Assembly: GCF_002967765.1 (NCBI RefSeq)
Contig: NZ_PUHY01000006.1
Location: 496,001 to 560,000 of the forward strand
Reading direction: 5' to 3'
DNA length: 64,000 nucleotides
DNA from: Blastopirellula marina
Lineage (GTDB): Bacteria; Planctomycetota; Planctomycetia; Pirellulales; Pirellulaceae
Within the stretch, counting starts at the first letter, position 1, and each line of letters begins with the position of its first letter. Positions 55,896-64,000 of the stretch are shown piece by piece. The translations under genes were made by a program, and so were the position numbers. Below the pieces are notes generated by a model that ran no database searches, had not been told where the DNA came from, and worked only from the letters and a program-made list of their open reading frames with translations.

Positions 55896-56555
55896 ATGTG
55901 TCCTCAAGAACTGCGAGCCGCGGTTTGTCATGCCAACAAGATGTTGCTGCAATCCGGGCTAGTGACAATGCACTCTGGCAATGCGAGCGGACTCGATCGC
56001 GAGTCTGGTCACTTGGTCATTAAGCCATCTGGCGTCGACTATGAAGCTCTTACGCCGGACATGCTCGTCGAAGTCGATGTGGCCAGCGGCGAGGTGATCT
56101 CTGGCGACCTTCGCCCAAGCGTCGACTTGCCTCACCACTTGATGCTGTACCGCAACTTGCCGGAACTGGGCGGCATCATTCACACGCACAGCAATTACGC
56201 CAGCTCTTTCGCGGCAATCAACTCGAACATTCCACTTTGCTTGACGGCTATTGCTGACGAGTTCGGTGGTGAAATCCCTTGTGCTCCGTTCGCCGAATGC
56301 GATGAAGAATCAATCGGCCTGAGCATCCTCAAGCATCGCGGCAAAGCTCCAGCAATCTTGCTGGCCAACCATGGCGTATTCGCGTGGGGACCAACTCCCC
56401 AAGCAGCCCTGAAAGCGGCCATTATGACCGAGGACGTCGCCAAGACAGTCTTCCTGGCCAAGCAGTTGGGCGAGCCCCGTATTCTCTCGATGGAATCGGC
56501 AGCCAAATATCACGACCGTTATCAGAATCGATATGGCCAACGAAAGGCCGCCTAA
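55896..56555 (+). CDS. Class II aldolase family, L-ribulose-5-phosphate 4-epimerase-like
   Basis: 219 aa from the ATG at 55896 (GAGAGGA upstream; 55878 is also in frame). Zinc ligands His96 and His98 (IIHTHSNYA) and His159 (LLANHGVFAWG); phosphate-binding SGNASGLD and IKPSGVDY; Asp78 in PSVDLPHH and Asp121 in IADEFGG align with AraD catalytic positions. C-terminus ends like AraD (YHDRYQNRYGQ). May interconvert xylulose-5-P and L-ribulose-5-P or act on a related sugar phosphate. Follows an epimerase-like fusion gene. Confidence 0.82.
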   Translation: MCPQELRAAVCHANKMLLQSGLVTMHSGNASGLDRESGHLVIKPSGVDYEALTPDMLVEVDVASGEVISGDLRPSVDLPHHLMLYRNLPELGGIIHTHSNYASSFAAINSNIPLCLTAIADEFGGEIPCAPFAECDEESIGLSILKHRGKAPAILLANHGVFAWGPTPQAALKAAIMTEDVAKTVFLAKQLGEPRILSMESAAKYHDRYQNRYGQRKAA

Positions 56556-56561
56556 CCAGCT

Positions 56562-57209
56562 ATGCCTCCGGTAACCGACTTCATCTCGATCGATCCGTCG
56601 CCGTCGTTTTCCAAGATTATCGACGGGTACAAAGCCCAGGTGCGCGAACTAGTCGGCGATCAGCAGTATCTCGCCGAGCCGCCTCACATGACCGCGTACC
56701 TGGCATGCTTTGCCGATGGTAAGAAGGCGGGCGAAGCTGCCTCGAAGTTGGCTGCCAAGCTTGATGCCTTCGAGATCGATATCACCGGTTGGCATGTATT
56801 CGACGCCGACCCTATGACTCAGCGTCGTACTTTGGTCGTCGACTTTACGCCTCAGTCTCAGGCGTACCTGCGAACTTTGCAGAGCCAAATCGCCCAAGCA
56901 TTGGCAGGCGCGTACGATACCGAAGCCACCTTCGCCCGTTATGCCTCAGCTTTTGATAAGTTTAGCACAGTGCAACAGGAAGCCGTTCGCAGCGTTGGCT
57001 TCCCCTTCATGGGTAGCGATTGGCATCCACATTTTACGATCGCCTCGATCGATCCAGCTGCTTGGGAAACCGTTCGTGACGCACTGTGGAATAATCCACC
57101 CGCCGGCGTTTCGGTTTGTTCGTCGCTAACTCACTATCGCGTGATCGACGGCGAGTCTCATCCGATCTCAACGTTTGACTTGAAGCGAGTCGAGAATGTC
57201 TCTGCTTGA
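56562..57209 (+). CDS. 2H phosphoesterase (2'-5' RNA ligase-like)
   Basis: 215 aa. The two catalytic HxT motifs are His42-Met-Thr44 (PPHMTAYLA) and His157-Phe-Thr159 (HPHFTIASI), spaced as in the 2H/LigT superfamily, which acts on 2'-5' or cyclic phosphodiesters. Its place in a sugar-phosphate cluster suggests a sugar cyclic phosphate or phosphodiester substrate instead of RNA (inference). ATG six bases after the AraD-like stop; overlaps the next gene by 14 bp. Confidence 0.75.
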   Translation: MPPVTDFISIDPSPSFSKIIDGYKAQVRELVGDQQYLAEPPHMTAYLACFADGKKAGEAASKLAAKLDAFEIDITGWHVFDADPMTQRRTLVVDFTPQSQAYLRTLQSQIAQALAGAYDTEATFARYASAFDKFSTVQQEAVRSVGFPFMGSDWHPHFTIASIDPAAWETVRDALWNNPPAGVSVCSSLTHYRVIDGESHPISTFDLKRVENVSA

Positions 57210-58746
57210 TACCAAGAAGACGAACCAGGCCAGACATGAAACCAGTCTGGCACACCTTCCTCCCCTGAAACGTGAGATCATCACGTCGCTGTGGGAGACC
57301 GTCGACAAGCATCCTTGGATTCTTTCTGCCACCATAACTGGCAGCTTCCTGAATGCTAACGGCCTAGAAGGGATCAGCGATATCGACTTCATCGTGATTG
57401 TCGATCGCCTCGATAACGATCGCTTCACGCAACTGCAAACGCATTTTCGTGCCGCACTCGAACCTGTTTTGCGTGCTCGCGATTGGAACCTTCGAATCAA
57501 TCCGACGTTGGGTCCGTTGAAATTCAACGATCCTCAAACGGCAGTGCTACACTTGATGCCGTACTCGCGGGACGGTCATGTCGAACACGTCATCCAAAGC
57601 CCGTTCACTTGTTTCGACTGGCAATCGTCGGAATACTATCGCGGGGCGAGCATGGCTTCGGTTTATCCGACCTTTGCCTTGCAGCCACGACATTTCGTCA
57701 GTGCCCGCCGAAGTATCTCCGACTACCTGAAAGACTATCGCGAACGGGTTGTCTCGTACCGCGAACTGATCTGCAACGACGTCGGCTATGAAGAAAAGAA
57801 GTGCCTGAAACCGATGACGACGCGCGACCAGCACGAGTTCGCGTATCATATCATCCGCTTTTTGATGAAGAACATCGTCAAACTGTTGGACCGAAATAAC
57901 GAAGACCTGACGCGTACGGAACTCGAATTCCGTTTCTTCAGCTACTTTCCGGATGAGGAGGATTCGATTCGTGAACTCTTTGCTGAGTTGGCCGAACGAA
58001 AGCAAAAACTGCAATTCGATCCTCCGGTTGCGGACCTTGATGAACGTATCGAAGCGTTCGTAGCGACATTTGAACGGCAGTTTCGACGAGTCTTCCAAGG
58101 AGAGGCAACTCGGCACATCGTGTTTCGTCACGCCGAAACACCACTGAATTCGACCACTGAGGGAAGCGTTCGGTTCGTTGGCCGAAGTAATCCCGACATC
58201 CTACCACTCAAGTCTGAGCAACTAACTTTGCTTCAGGCGGCCATCAATACATTGGAATCGCCGAAGCACTACAGTTCGCCTCTGGCTCGATGTCAACAAT
58301 CTTTGGCAGCCGCGACTTCGGCTGATCGGGTCACCCTCGACGATCGCCTCCAAGAGATCGACTATGGGGCCTGCGAAGGTCAAACCGTACAGGCCGCACG
58401 AAACCAACATCCTGCCCTATTCCAAGCCTGGCTGCGAGGTGAAGATCCGCCTTTCCCAGGCGGTGAGTCCACGTCCGACGTACTGTCGCGAGCAACCTCA
58501 GTCATGCAAGAGATTTGGCAAGAAAGCGGCGACGATACCGTAACCTGTACGCACAACGTTGTGCTACGTTGTCTGGTCGGGCAAGCCATGGGCATCCCGG
58601 CAGATCAATGGTATCGCCTACGGATTCCACACCTCGCCCCAATCACATTTGTGCAAACACGCGAGCATGGCGTGTTCATCGATCTATCACCAGAAGTCGA
58701 ACGCGCGATCTTTCAAAACTTTGCCCGAGCAGCGAACGCGTCATGA
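57196..58746 (+). CDS. Nucleotidyltransferase-histidine phosphatase fusion
   Basis: 516 aa. N-terminal part (about 20-290) starts with a polymerase-beta-type nucleotidyltransferase signature: TGSFLNANGLEGISDIDF (Gly49-Ser50, Asp62 and Asp64). C-terminal histidine phosphatase (about 305-510) with FRHAET (Arg311-His312; canonical RHGET), EIDYGACEGQT (acid about 387) and CTHNVVLRCL (His453). Combines nucleotidyl transfer and phosphate removal in one chain; substrate unknown, presumably a sugar phosphate. ATGA overlap with the next gene. Confidence 0.78.
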   Translation: MSLLDTKKTNQARHETSLAHLPPLKREIITSLWETVDKHPWILSATITGSFLNANGLEGISDIDFIVIVDRLDNDRFTQLQTHFRAALEPVLRARDWNLRINPTLGPLKFNDPQTAVLHLMPYSRDGHVEHVIQSPFTCFDWQSSEYYRGASMASVYPTFALQPRHFVSARRSISDYLKDYRERVVSYRELICNDVGYEEKKCLKPMTTRDQHEFAYHIIRFLMKNIVKLLDRNNEDLTRTELEFRFFSYFPDEEDSIRELFAELAERKQKLQFDPPVADLDERIEAFVATFERQFRRVFQGEATRHIVFRHAETPLNSTTEGSVRFVGRSNPDILPLKSEQLTLLQAAINTLESPKHYSSPLARCQQSLAAATSADRVTLDDRLQEIDYGACEGQTVQAARNQHPALFQAWLRGEDPPFPGGESTSDVLSRATSVMQEIWQESGDDTVTCTHNVVLRCLVGQAMGIPADQWYRLRIPHLAPITFVQTREHGVFIDLSPEVERAIFQNFARAANAS

Positions 58747-59531
58747 ACATCATCGTCCCGATGGCCGGAGCCGGATCTCGTTTCTCCAGCGCTGGCTACA
58801 CTTTGCCGAAACCATTGATCCCAGTCAACGGACTACCGATGGTTGTGCGTGCGATCCGTGACCTGCCTGCGGCCGAACGCGTTGTCTTTTTAGTTCACGC
58901 TGATCACGTTGCTAACTTCCAAATCGATCAAGTTCTAAAGCATCACTTTCCGACTTGCGAGATCGTGATCGTTCCTGGTCTGACCGACGGGCAAGCGTGC
59001 ACGGTTCGTCTCGCCGCTGAAGCCTTCGCCGAAGATACTGATGTCCTAGTCGCCGCATGCGACAATACGCACGTTTACGATTCCGAAGTCTTTCATCGCG
59101 ATACCAGTTCGGGTCAGTGGGACGGTTTAGTCTGGACCTATCGTGGCGACAATCGAGTGCTGCCGAAGCCAACCAGCTACGGCTGGGTTGGAGTCGAGAG
59201 CAACGGACAGCAAGTCACCAACATCTCGTGTAAGAAGCCCATCTCTGAGGATCTGCTGAACGATCACGTTGTCAGCGGTTTCTTTTGGTTCCGCTCGGCG
59301 TTCGCTCTGTTCAACGCGATCGATTCTTTGGTAGCTTCCAACCAACGCATTAACAACGAGTTTTACCTCGACGTCGTCCCTAACGGTATGATCGCCGCTG
59401 GCAATCGCTTTGGTACGTTCGAGGTCGAGAAGTACATCGGCTGGGGAACCCCGGAAGAGTTGCGGGACTACCAGCGATGGGAGAAGTACTTTGTCCAACA
59501 GCAGCAAATGCAGCGAAAACACGCGGCCTGA
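58743..59531 (+). CDS. Sugar-phosphate nucleotidyltransferase
   Basis: 262 aa from the ATG at 58743, overlapping the preceding TGA; longer frames upstream lie inside the previous gene. Opens IIVPMAGAGSRFSSAGYTLPKPLIPV with the GxGxRF and Lys of nucleotide-sugar pyrophosphorylases; Asp in AACDNTHVY and EVEKYIGWGTPEE near the C-terminus fit the family. Enzymes of this type activate capsule and surface-polysaccharide precursors as NDP forms. Specific sugar unknown. Confidence 0.85.
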   Translation: MNIIVPMAGAGSRFSSAGYTLPKPLIPVNGLPMVVRAIRDLPAAERVVFLVHADHVANFQIDQVLKHHFPTCEIVIVPGLTDGQACTVRLAAEAFAEDTDVLVAACDNTHVYDSEVFHRDTSSGQWDGLVWTYRGDNRVLPKPTSYGWVGVESNGQQVTNISCKKPISEDLLNDHVVSGFFWFRSAFALFNAIDSLVASNQRINNEFYLDVVPNGMIAAGNRFGTFEVEKYIGWGTPEELRDYQRWEKYFVQQQQMQRKHAA

Positions 59532-59547
59532 GGTCTCGACACAGATC

Positions 59548-59991
59548 GTGCGTTTCATTGTGATAGGTGGCAGTTCGGTCGCCATCGATGGACTTTGCTA
59601 CGCACTGATCACTTCGTTCTCGGCCCTTTCCCCAGATCTTGCCAAGGGAATCAGCTACCTTTGCGGCATGATCTTTGGTTTCTGGGGCAATAAGCTGTGG
59701 ACATTCGAATCGAAACAACGCTCGCTTTCTGAGCCGTTGTTGTACGTGCTGATTTATGCCTGCACGCTGGGAATCAACATCGGAATCAATCGGCTTGTTT
59801 TATCGTTGGCCGGAGACGAGTACCGCTTGCTCGGCTTCTTTCTGGCAACTGGCGTCACGACCGTATCAAACTTTGTTGGCATGAAGTTTCTCGCGTTTCG
59901 CGAAAGTCACAGCCCCGCAGCAAACACCCCATCCGTGCTTCCGCTCGAACAAGCGTTCGACCCAGCAAGCACCGAACGGAATGCTGCCTAG
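59548..59991 (+). CDS. GtrA family membrane protein
   Basis: About 147 aa from the GTG at 59548; the true start may differ because the frame stays open upstream to 59410 through the 3' end of the previous gene. Four membrane helices: VRFIVIGGSSVAIDGLCYALI, KGISYLCGMIFGFWGNKLWTF, LLYVLIYACTLGINIGINRLVL, FFLATGVTTVSNFVGMKFLAF. GtrA/DPMS-flippase family, involved in translocating or organising polyprenyl-linked sugars. Second GtrA unit of the cluster. Confidence 0.82.
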   Translation: MRFIVIGGSSVAIDGLCYALITSFSALSPDLAKGISYLCGMIFGFWGNKLWTFESKQRSLSEPLLYVLIYACTLGINIGINRLVLSLAGDEYRLLGFFLATGVTTVSNFVGMKFLAFRESHSPAANTPSVLPLEQAFDPASTERNAA

Positions 59992-60002
59992 TAGGTTTCT
60001 TG

Positions 60003-60590
60003 ATGCAATATATCGCCCACCGAATCAACACCTGTCACCAACTGGCTGACGTTCCACCGGAATATGGTGTCGAACTCGACCTACGTGATCATGGTGACGA
60101 TCTCATCTTGCAGCACGATCCGTTCACGGACGGCGAACGCTTCGCAGATTACCTTGAACAGTATCATCACGGATTGATGATACTAAACATCAAGAGCGAA
60201 CGGATCGAACATCGCGTCTTAGAAATGATTCAAGGCAAGCTGAAAGATTATTTCTTCCTTGATTCGTCCTATCCCATGATTCGTACGTTATGCAAACTGG
60301 GCGAACGCAAGATTGCTGTCCGCTTCTCGGAATACGAACCGGTCGAATCAGCATTGGCGTTAGCTGGCGAGGTCGAGTGGGTCTGGGTCGATTGCTTTAC
60401 CAAGATGCCCCTCACCGACGAAACTTATGCCAAGCTTAAGCCACACTTCAAACTGTGTGCCGTCTCACCAGAGCTTCAAGGACGCAGTGTCGATACGATC
60501 GCTCAGTACGCAGAAGAATTGAAGCCTTATCCGATGGACGCTATCTGCACGAAACGCCCCGATCTGTGGAAGGCCGCGATTGGCGAATAA
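60003..60590 (+). CDS. Glycerophosphodiester phosphodiesterase-like protein
   Basis: 195 aa from the ATG at 60003 (AGTAGG upstream). Short GDPD-type TIM barrel: AHRINT (His6-Arg7), GVELDLRD (Glu24, Asp26) and LQHDPF (His38) are the catalytic and metal residues. Compact members of this family occur in capsule loci beside nucleotidyltransferases. It might cut or process a phosphodiester in the glycan or its precursor. 11 bp after the GtrA gene. Confidence 0.8.
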   Translation: MQYIAHRINTCHQLADVPPEYGVELDLRDHGDDLILQHDPFTDGERFADYLEQYHHGLMILNIKSERIEHRVLEMIQGKLKDYFFLDSSYPMIRTLCKLGERKIAVRFSEYEPVESALALAGEVEWVWVDCFTKMPLTDETYAKLKPHFKLCAVSPELQGRSVDTIAQYAEELKPYPMDAICTKRPDLWKAAIGE

Positions 60591-60709
60591 CGTCGCCCGC
60601 TTCATCGTAACTTCATACGGCCATTGATCTTGACCCTGGTCAGACCGATGTCCTATAGATACGCCTATTCGGACCATCGAATCACCGACTTTCCGGCAAG
60701 AGGGTTCCC

Positions 60710-61495
60710 TTGAACAAGAAACTTTCCATCATCGTTCCGTGCTACAACGAATCGAAGAACCTCGATCGCCTGGTTTCCGCTTTCCGCGATGCCATCGGCG
60801 ACCGCGGGGATATCGAGTTGATTCTGGTCGATAACGGCTCGAAGGACGAAACGCCGGCCGTGATGGATCAGTTACTTGCTCGGCCGGAAAACCACTTCGC
60901 CCGTTCCGTGTGCGTAGAAGTGAACCAAGGCTACGGTCATGGGATTCTGTTCGGCTTGAAAGCTGGGCACGGCGAGTTCCTGGCTTGGACGCACGCCGAC
61001 ATGCAGACTCCTCCGGAAGACGTAATTCGCGCGCTCGATCGCATCGAACAGATGCCTAACCCGCAGCGTAGCCTCGTCCGCGGCAATCGTAAGGGACGTC
61101 CCTTCTTCGATCAGTTCTTTACCTCTGGAATGGGCTGGGTCGCTTCCGCGGCATTGGGTGGCTCGTACTTTGACGTGAACGCCCAACCGAAGGTCTTTCA
61201 TCATTCGCTGATGAATCATCTGGACGATGCACCTTATGATTTCACTCTCGACCTTTATCTGTTGTACGTCGCCGAGAAGCTCGATCTGGCGATCGAGCTG
61301 GTCGATGTCCGTTTTGATCTGCGAACCGAAGGGGAATCTAAAGGTGGCGGCACGCTTGCCGGTAAGTATCGACTTTGTAAACGGACGTTCGGCCAGATCT
61401 GGAAACTGCGAAAATCCCTGAAAGCAGCTCCGCCCAAGCTGACACCAACGGTCGCATCCAACAACGATTCTTACGAGAAACGGTCTGCCGCTTAG
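60710..61495 (+). CDS. GT2 family glycosyltransferase
   Basis: 261 aa, TTG start at 60710 with AAGAGGG upstream. GT-A fold: LSIIVPCYNESKNLDRLV, VDNGSKDETP, GYGHGILFGLKAG, AWTHADMQTPPEDV (position of the DxD/DADLQ box), FDVNAQPKVFHHSL. Related to dolichol-phosphate-mannose-synthase-like enzymes but without a membrane tail. Probably makes a polyprenyl-phosphate sugar or extends the glycan. Last plus-strand gene, about 120 bp after the GDPD-like gene. Confidence 0.88.
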   Translation: MNKKLSIIVPCYNESKNLDRLVSAFRDAIGDRGDIELILVDNGSKDETPAVMDQLLARPENHFARSVCVEVNQGYGHGILFGLKAGHGEFLAWTHADMQTPPEDVIRALDRIEQMPNPQRSLVRGNRKGRPFFDQFFTSGMGWVASAALGGSYFDVNAQPKVFHHSLMNHLDDAPYDFTLDLYLLYVAEKLDLAIELVDVRFDLRTEGESKGGGTLAGKYRLCKRTFGQIWKLRKSLKAAPPKLTPTVASNNDSYEKRSAA

Positions 61496-61540
61496 TCGCT
61501 ACGGTCCATCGGTTTCGCTTGTTAGAAAAGCAAACGCTGT

Positions 61541-63346
61541 TTAGCGAATCGTCATCGGAAATTCAACGAAGCCTCCACTTTCGCGCTGGTCGAAGGTATC
61601 GTCCCAACCTTGTCGCATTGTAATGCGAAACATAAATTGGCCCGACTCGCGCGGCAAGAGCAAGCAAATCTCACGCGTCAACGACTGGCCTGGCTCAATC
61701 GTATAGGGTAGCTCAACACCAGGGCACCAGTAGGTTCGATCGTTCTCATCGATCCATCGATAGACCATTTGAACCGGATTGTTCCGACTGCGAAGCCATG
61801 GCTCGTCTCCAGTGTTGGTCACGGTAATGGGAATGGTAACGTAATGCTGTGGATAGCGACGTCCCCCCAGCACAAACAAATAGTCACCATCCTTCTGGGC
61901 AGCCAATTCCTTCAGCTTATCTTTATCGATTTCGATCGAGCAACTGGGGGCACTAAGCATCGGCTGATCGATGTCGGTAATCTGCTTGATGATCTGATAA
62001 TCTGGGATCGGTACTAAATCGACGCCACCCAAGATTCGGCGATAGGCCTGTGTGTACGTTAACACCGCACAGATGAGCACAACTCCAATCAAGAATCGTG
62101 TGCGTCGTGTTAACAGTGGAAGGCTAAGGACCATCGTGGCCAACACCGTACCCATGGCCTTGGTGAATCCGCTGAAGTCGATCCAAATCACTTCCGACAT
62201 TAAAGTAAGTACCAGAAAGTACGGCAGCAAGATTGGCGACAATGCCCACTTTCGGCGCACGTTCCACAGAACCCAAAACCCCAGAATCATCACGGCGAAA
62301 TAGAATGGCCGGATCACATAGTTGGGCGAGTTGAAGGAGGATCGGAAGAACGCAAAGAACGGATAATCGAGAATCGTTCCACCGGCTGATTGCGAACCTG
62401 TTTGACCGAACACTCGGTAGAGATAAACCTGCCAAGCGACAAACACAAAGCATGGGATCGCCAAAATGAACAGTTGCCAAACCGGAGTTCGGTAGGCCCA
62501 ATAGTTCCATGCGCTTGGTCGGCCATCGAGTACCGTCGGTTCTTCGATTGACGGCGGGGCGACCATCAACCAATTTGCCAGACTCATTAGCCCCATCTTC
62601 CGCAGCACAGTGATCACCCAGCCACCGTCATCTGGATTGCCCTTCCAAGGAACAAAACCAGCGAATGAGGCAGCAAATACCGCAGCGGCGATCGCGAAAT
62701 AAGGTTCCCGCGTTAAGCACATCATGGATGCGGCCAACGCATAGGCAATCGGGGTTCCACGAATCAGCGACAGCATCGCCAGAATAAAGAAGGCATCGGC
62801 CAGCGGATCTGGCTGGCCATGCAGCAAGCAAATCGGAATGCCCAAATTCGCAGACCATCCTAAGCACCATAACGGCGAATAACCATGAGCGAACAGCCAA
62901 GCCGCCAGCGCCCCCATCGCCAGCCCCAAGAAGGGAAGCGAAGCGAATAGGTACATTTGCGGCGAAACGTAATCGCTGCCGGTAAGCGTGGCAAAGCACC
63001 AAGCCACCAGCGGCAAACCAATTCGTTGATAGCGATACGGAGGCGCATCGATGTGTTGGTAAGCTTCCGGTTTTGGGTTCAAGTAGTTCGATTGTAGGTA
63101 ATAGAATTGACCATCCCAGCCGACTTCACAGTTCGGAACGACTCCCCTTTCGTAAAGCTGATCTGGCACGCCGAACTGGTAGCCAGAAAGCAACATACCG
63201 CTCCACTCGCCACAATGCCGTGCTTGCACCGCTAAAAACAGAATGCCGTATGCGAGCAGAGTGCCGACGATTGCTGTAATCACAAAGACAGCGATCAGGC
63301 TTCTTTGAGAGACCTTCGATGGCGCGGCAGCGGAATCCGATTCCAT
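61541..63346 (-). CDS. Multi-pass membrane protein with C-terminal beta domain
   Basis: 601 aa, ATG at 63346. About ten membrane helices (about 15-450) in a pattern like mannosyltransferase/GT-C proteins of planctomycetes (NCEVGWDGQFYYLQSNYLNP in loop 1, acidic residue in a WDGQFYY box), followed by a soluble domain (about 490-600) of beta character (IPITVTNTGDEPWLRSR; RITMRQGWDD). Convergent with the GT2 gene, 45 bp between stops, so separately transcribed. Likely linked to envelope glycan. Confidence 0.6.
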   Translation of the reverse strand: MESDSAAAPSKVSQRSLIAVFVITAIVGTLLAYGILFLAVQARHCGEWSGMLLSGYQFGVPDQLYERGVVPNCEVGWDGQFYYLQSNYLNPKPEAYQHIDAPPYRYQRIGLPLVAWCFATLTGSDYVSPQMYLFASLPFLGLAMGALAAWLFAHGYSPLWCLGWSANLGIPICLLHGQPDPLADAFFILAMLSLIRGTPIAYALAASMMCLTREPYFAIAAAVFAASFAGFVPWKGNPDDGGWVITVLRKMGLMSLANWLMVAPPSIEEPTVLDGRPSAWNYWAYRTPVWQLFILAIPCFVFVAWQVYLYRVFGQTGSQSAGGTILDYPFFAFFRSSFNSPNYVIRPFYFAVMILGFWVLWNVRRKWALSPILLPYFLVLTLMSEVIWIDFSGFTKAMGTVLATMVLSLPLLTRRTRFLIGVVLICAVLTYTQAYRRILGGVDLVPIPDYQIIKQITDIDQPMLSAPSCSIEIDKDKLKELAAQKDGDYLFVLGGRRYPQHYVTIPITVTNTGDEPWLRSRNNPVQMVYRWIDENDRTYWCPGVELPYTIEPGQSLTREICLLLPRESGQFMFRITMRQGWDDTFDQRESGGFVEFPMTIR

Positions 63347-63474
63347 GAGACTTCAACCAGGCTTCGTGTTCGCAGAACGTCGAACGAACCCAATGGCATG
63401 AAGGGGTTCGCGAATTGCAAGACAGAATAACCCAGCTTATCCAATTAGCCAATACGAGTTTGACCGCTTGCCGC

Positions 63475-64000
63475 TTAGGGAGAGACGCGATGGACGTACA
63501 AATAGTAAACGCCGCAAATCTCTTTTTTCGTATCGTCCAGGAGTGTGGCCTGGATTTCCACAGGACCTTTTTCAAGCATTGTTTCAAACTCGAAGGCCGT
63601 AAGATCCTTGGTTGGCTGATCGATATCGTGAACCTCGTCATTGATACGCATCCGAGCATGGTAAATCGGCAGAGCGCGACCTTTCACGTAGGTACCATCG
63701 GTCACCTTCGTCTCAGGACAATCCTCCGCCAACTTTAAGCCACTTTCCTTGGGCCAACGTCGTAGTTCAAATGCGTAGGTTCCTGGCTCAGCCACCGTTA
63801 CGTGCCAACTGCCATCTTTGCGGACGCCGCGCCGAATTTGCACTTGTTGATCGACGAATACATCGAGCCATTCGCAAGCGGAAAGCAAAAGCGGATTCTC
63901 TGAATCCGAACCGAGGATTACTCGTTGCGGTGTGAGGACGTCCCCCTTGACCTCATCCCACCAAGCATCAAGATGCGCCCGCAGTTGCTGGACGACTTCG
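63475..64000 (-). CDS. Sulfatase, C-terminal part (start beyond window)
   Basis: The frame is open from the window edge (EVVQQLRAHLDAWWDEVKG) to the stop at 63475, giving 175 codons. The block SENPLLLSACEWLDV, the VAEPGTYAFELRRWPKES motif and CGVYYLYV are typical of the C-terminus of planctomycete arylsulfatases. The catalytic CxPxR region is not in the window. Sulfatases act on sulfated polysaccharides and are abundant in marine planctomycetes. Confidence 0.85.
   Translation of the reverse strand, partial: EVVQQLRAHLDAWWDEVKGDVLTPQRVILGSDSENPLLLSACEWLDVFVDQQVQIRRGVRKDGSWHVTVAEPGTYAFELRRWPKESGLKLAEDCPETKVTDGTYVKGRALPIYHARMRINDEVHDIDQPTKDLTAFEFETMLEKGPVEIQATLLDDTKKEICGVYYLYVHRVSP

Noticed and set aside
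58515-58742. 76-codon N-terminal extension of the sugar nucleotidyltransferase frame
   Set aside because: Lies inside the preceding gene; ATG at 58743 gives the canonical N-terminus and an ATGA overlap.

Overview
The window reads as chromosomal DNA of a planctomycete, most likely Pirellulaceae (Blastopirellula/Bremerella-like). The basis is family content: a PSCyt1-DUF1549-DUF1553 protein followed by a DUF1501 Tat-exported partner, membrane-anchored squalene-cyclase-type repeat proteins, a sulfatase C-terminus, very large hybrid histidine kinases, and frequent GTG/TTG starts. No phage, insertion sequence, CRISPR array or replication origin was seen.

Layout. 0-6.8 kb (minus): a complete Na+-translocating NADH:quinone oxidoreductase operon, nqrABCDEF, followed by apbE (flavin transferase, cut by the window edge). 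A perfect TGTGA-N6-TCACA operator-like palindrome lies upstream of nqrA. 7.4-11.3 kb (minus): a HisA/HisF-like protein and two paralogous membrane-anchored alpha/alpha-barrel repeat proteins. 11.8-14.3 kb (plus): rpmG (L33), recJ, tRNA-Pro(CGG). 14.6-18.7 kb (plus): the PSCyt1/DUF1549/DUF1553 + DUF1501 pair. 18.8-42.6 kb: a signalling island with stand-alone and tandem receiver proteins, receiver-kinases, a CHASE hybrid kinase, three giant CheB-CheR fusion proteins and, on either side of those three, two proteins that fuse a CsrA RNA-binding domain to a receiver domain. 42.9-63.3 kb: an exopolysaccharide/cell-envelope glycan cluster (acyltransferase, methyltransferase, GT4/GT2 glycosyltransferases, GT-C-type membrane proteins, GtrA flippase-like proteins, pentose-phosphate epimerase-like enzymes, a sugar nucleotidyltransferase, phosphoesterases). 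63.5-64 kb (minus): the C-terminal end of a sulfatase.

Most striking system: the CsrA-receiver pair. No protein in the signalling island carries a DNA-binding output domain; the only nucleic-acid-binding outputs are the two CsrA-receiver proteins, which suggests a phosphorelay acting on mRNA. Directly after the second csrA-rec gene the DNA encodes a compact RNA: an outer 10-bp stem enclosing two hairpins, each showing AGGGAGA (the CsrA ANGGA motif) in its loop, followed by a strong intrinsic terminator. One 8-nt segment of the first hairpin repeats in the terminator's left arm and could act as an antiterminator. The leader of the same gene holds further GGA elements, one sharing AGGGAGATTG with the second hairpin. 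Farther downstream (40306-40563) is a hairpin-dense stretch with no credible ORF. Together these suggest a CsrA-based, phosphorylation-gated, RNA-autoregulated circuit. All function assignments rest on motif reading without database searches.
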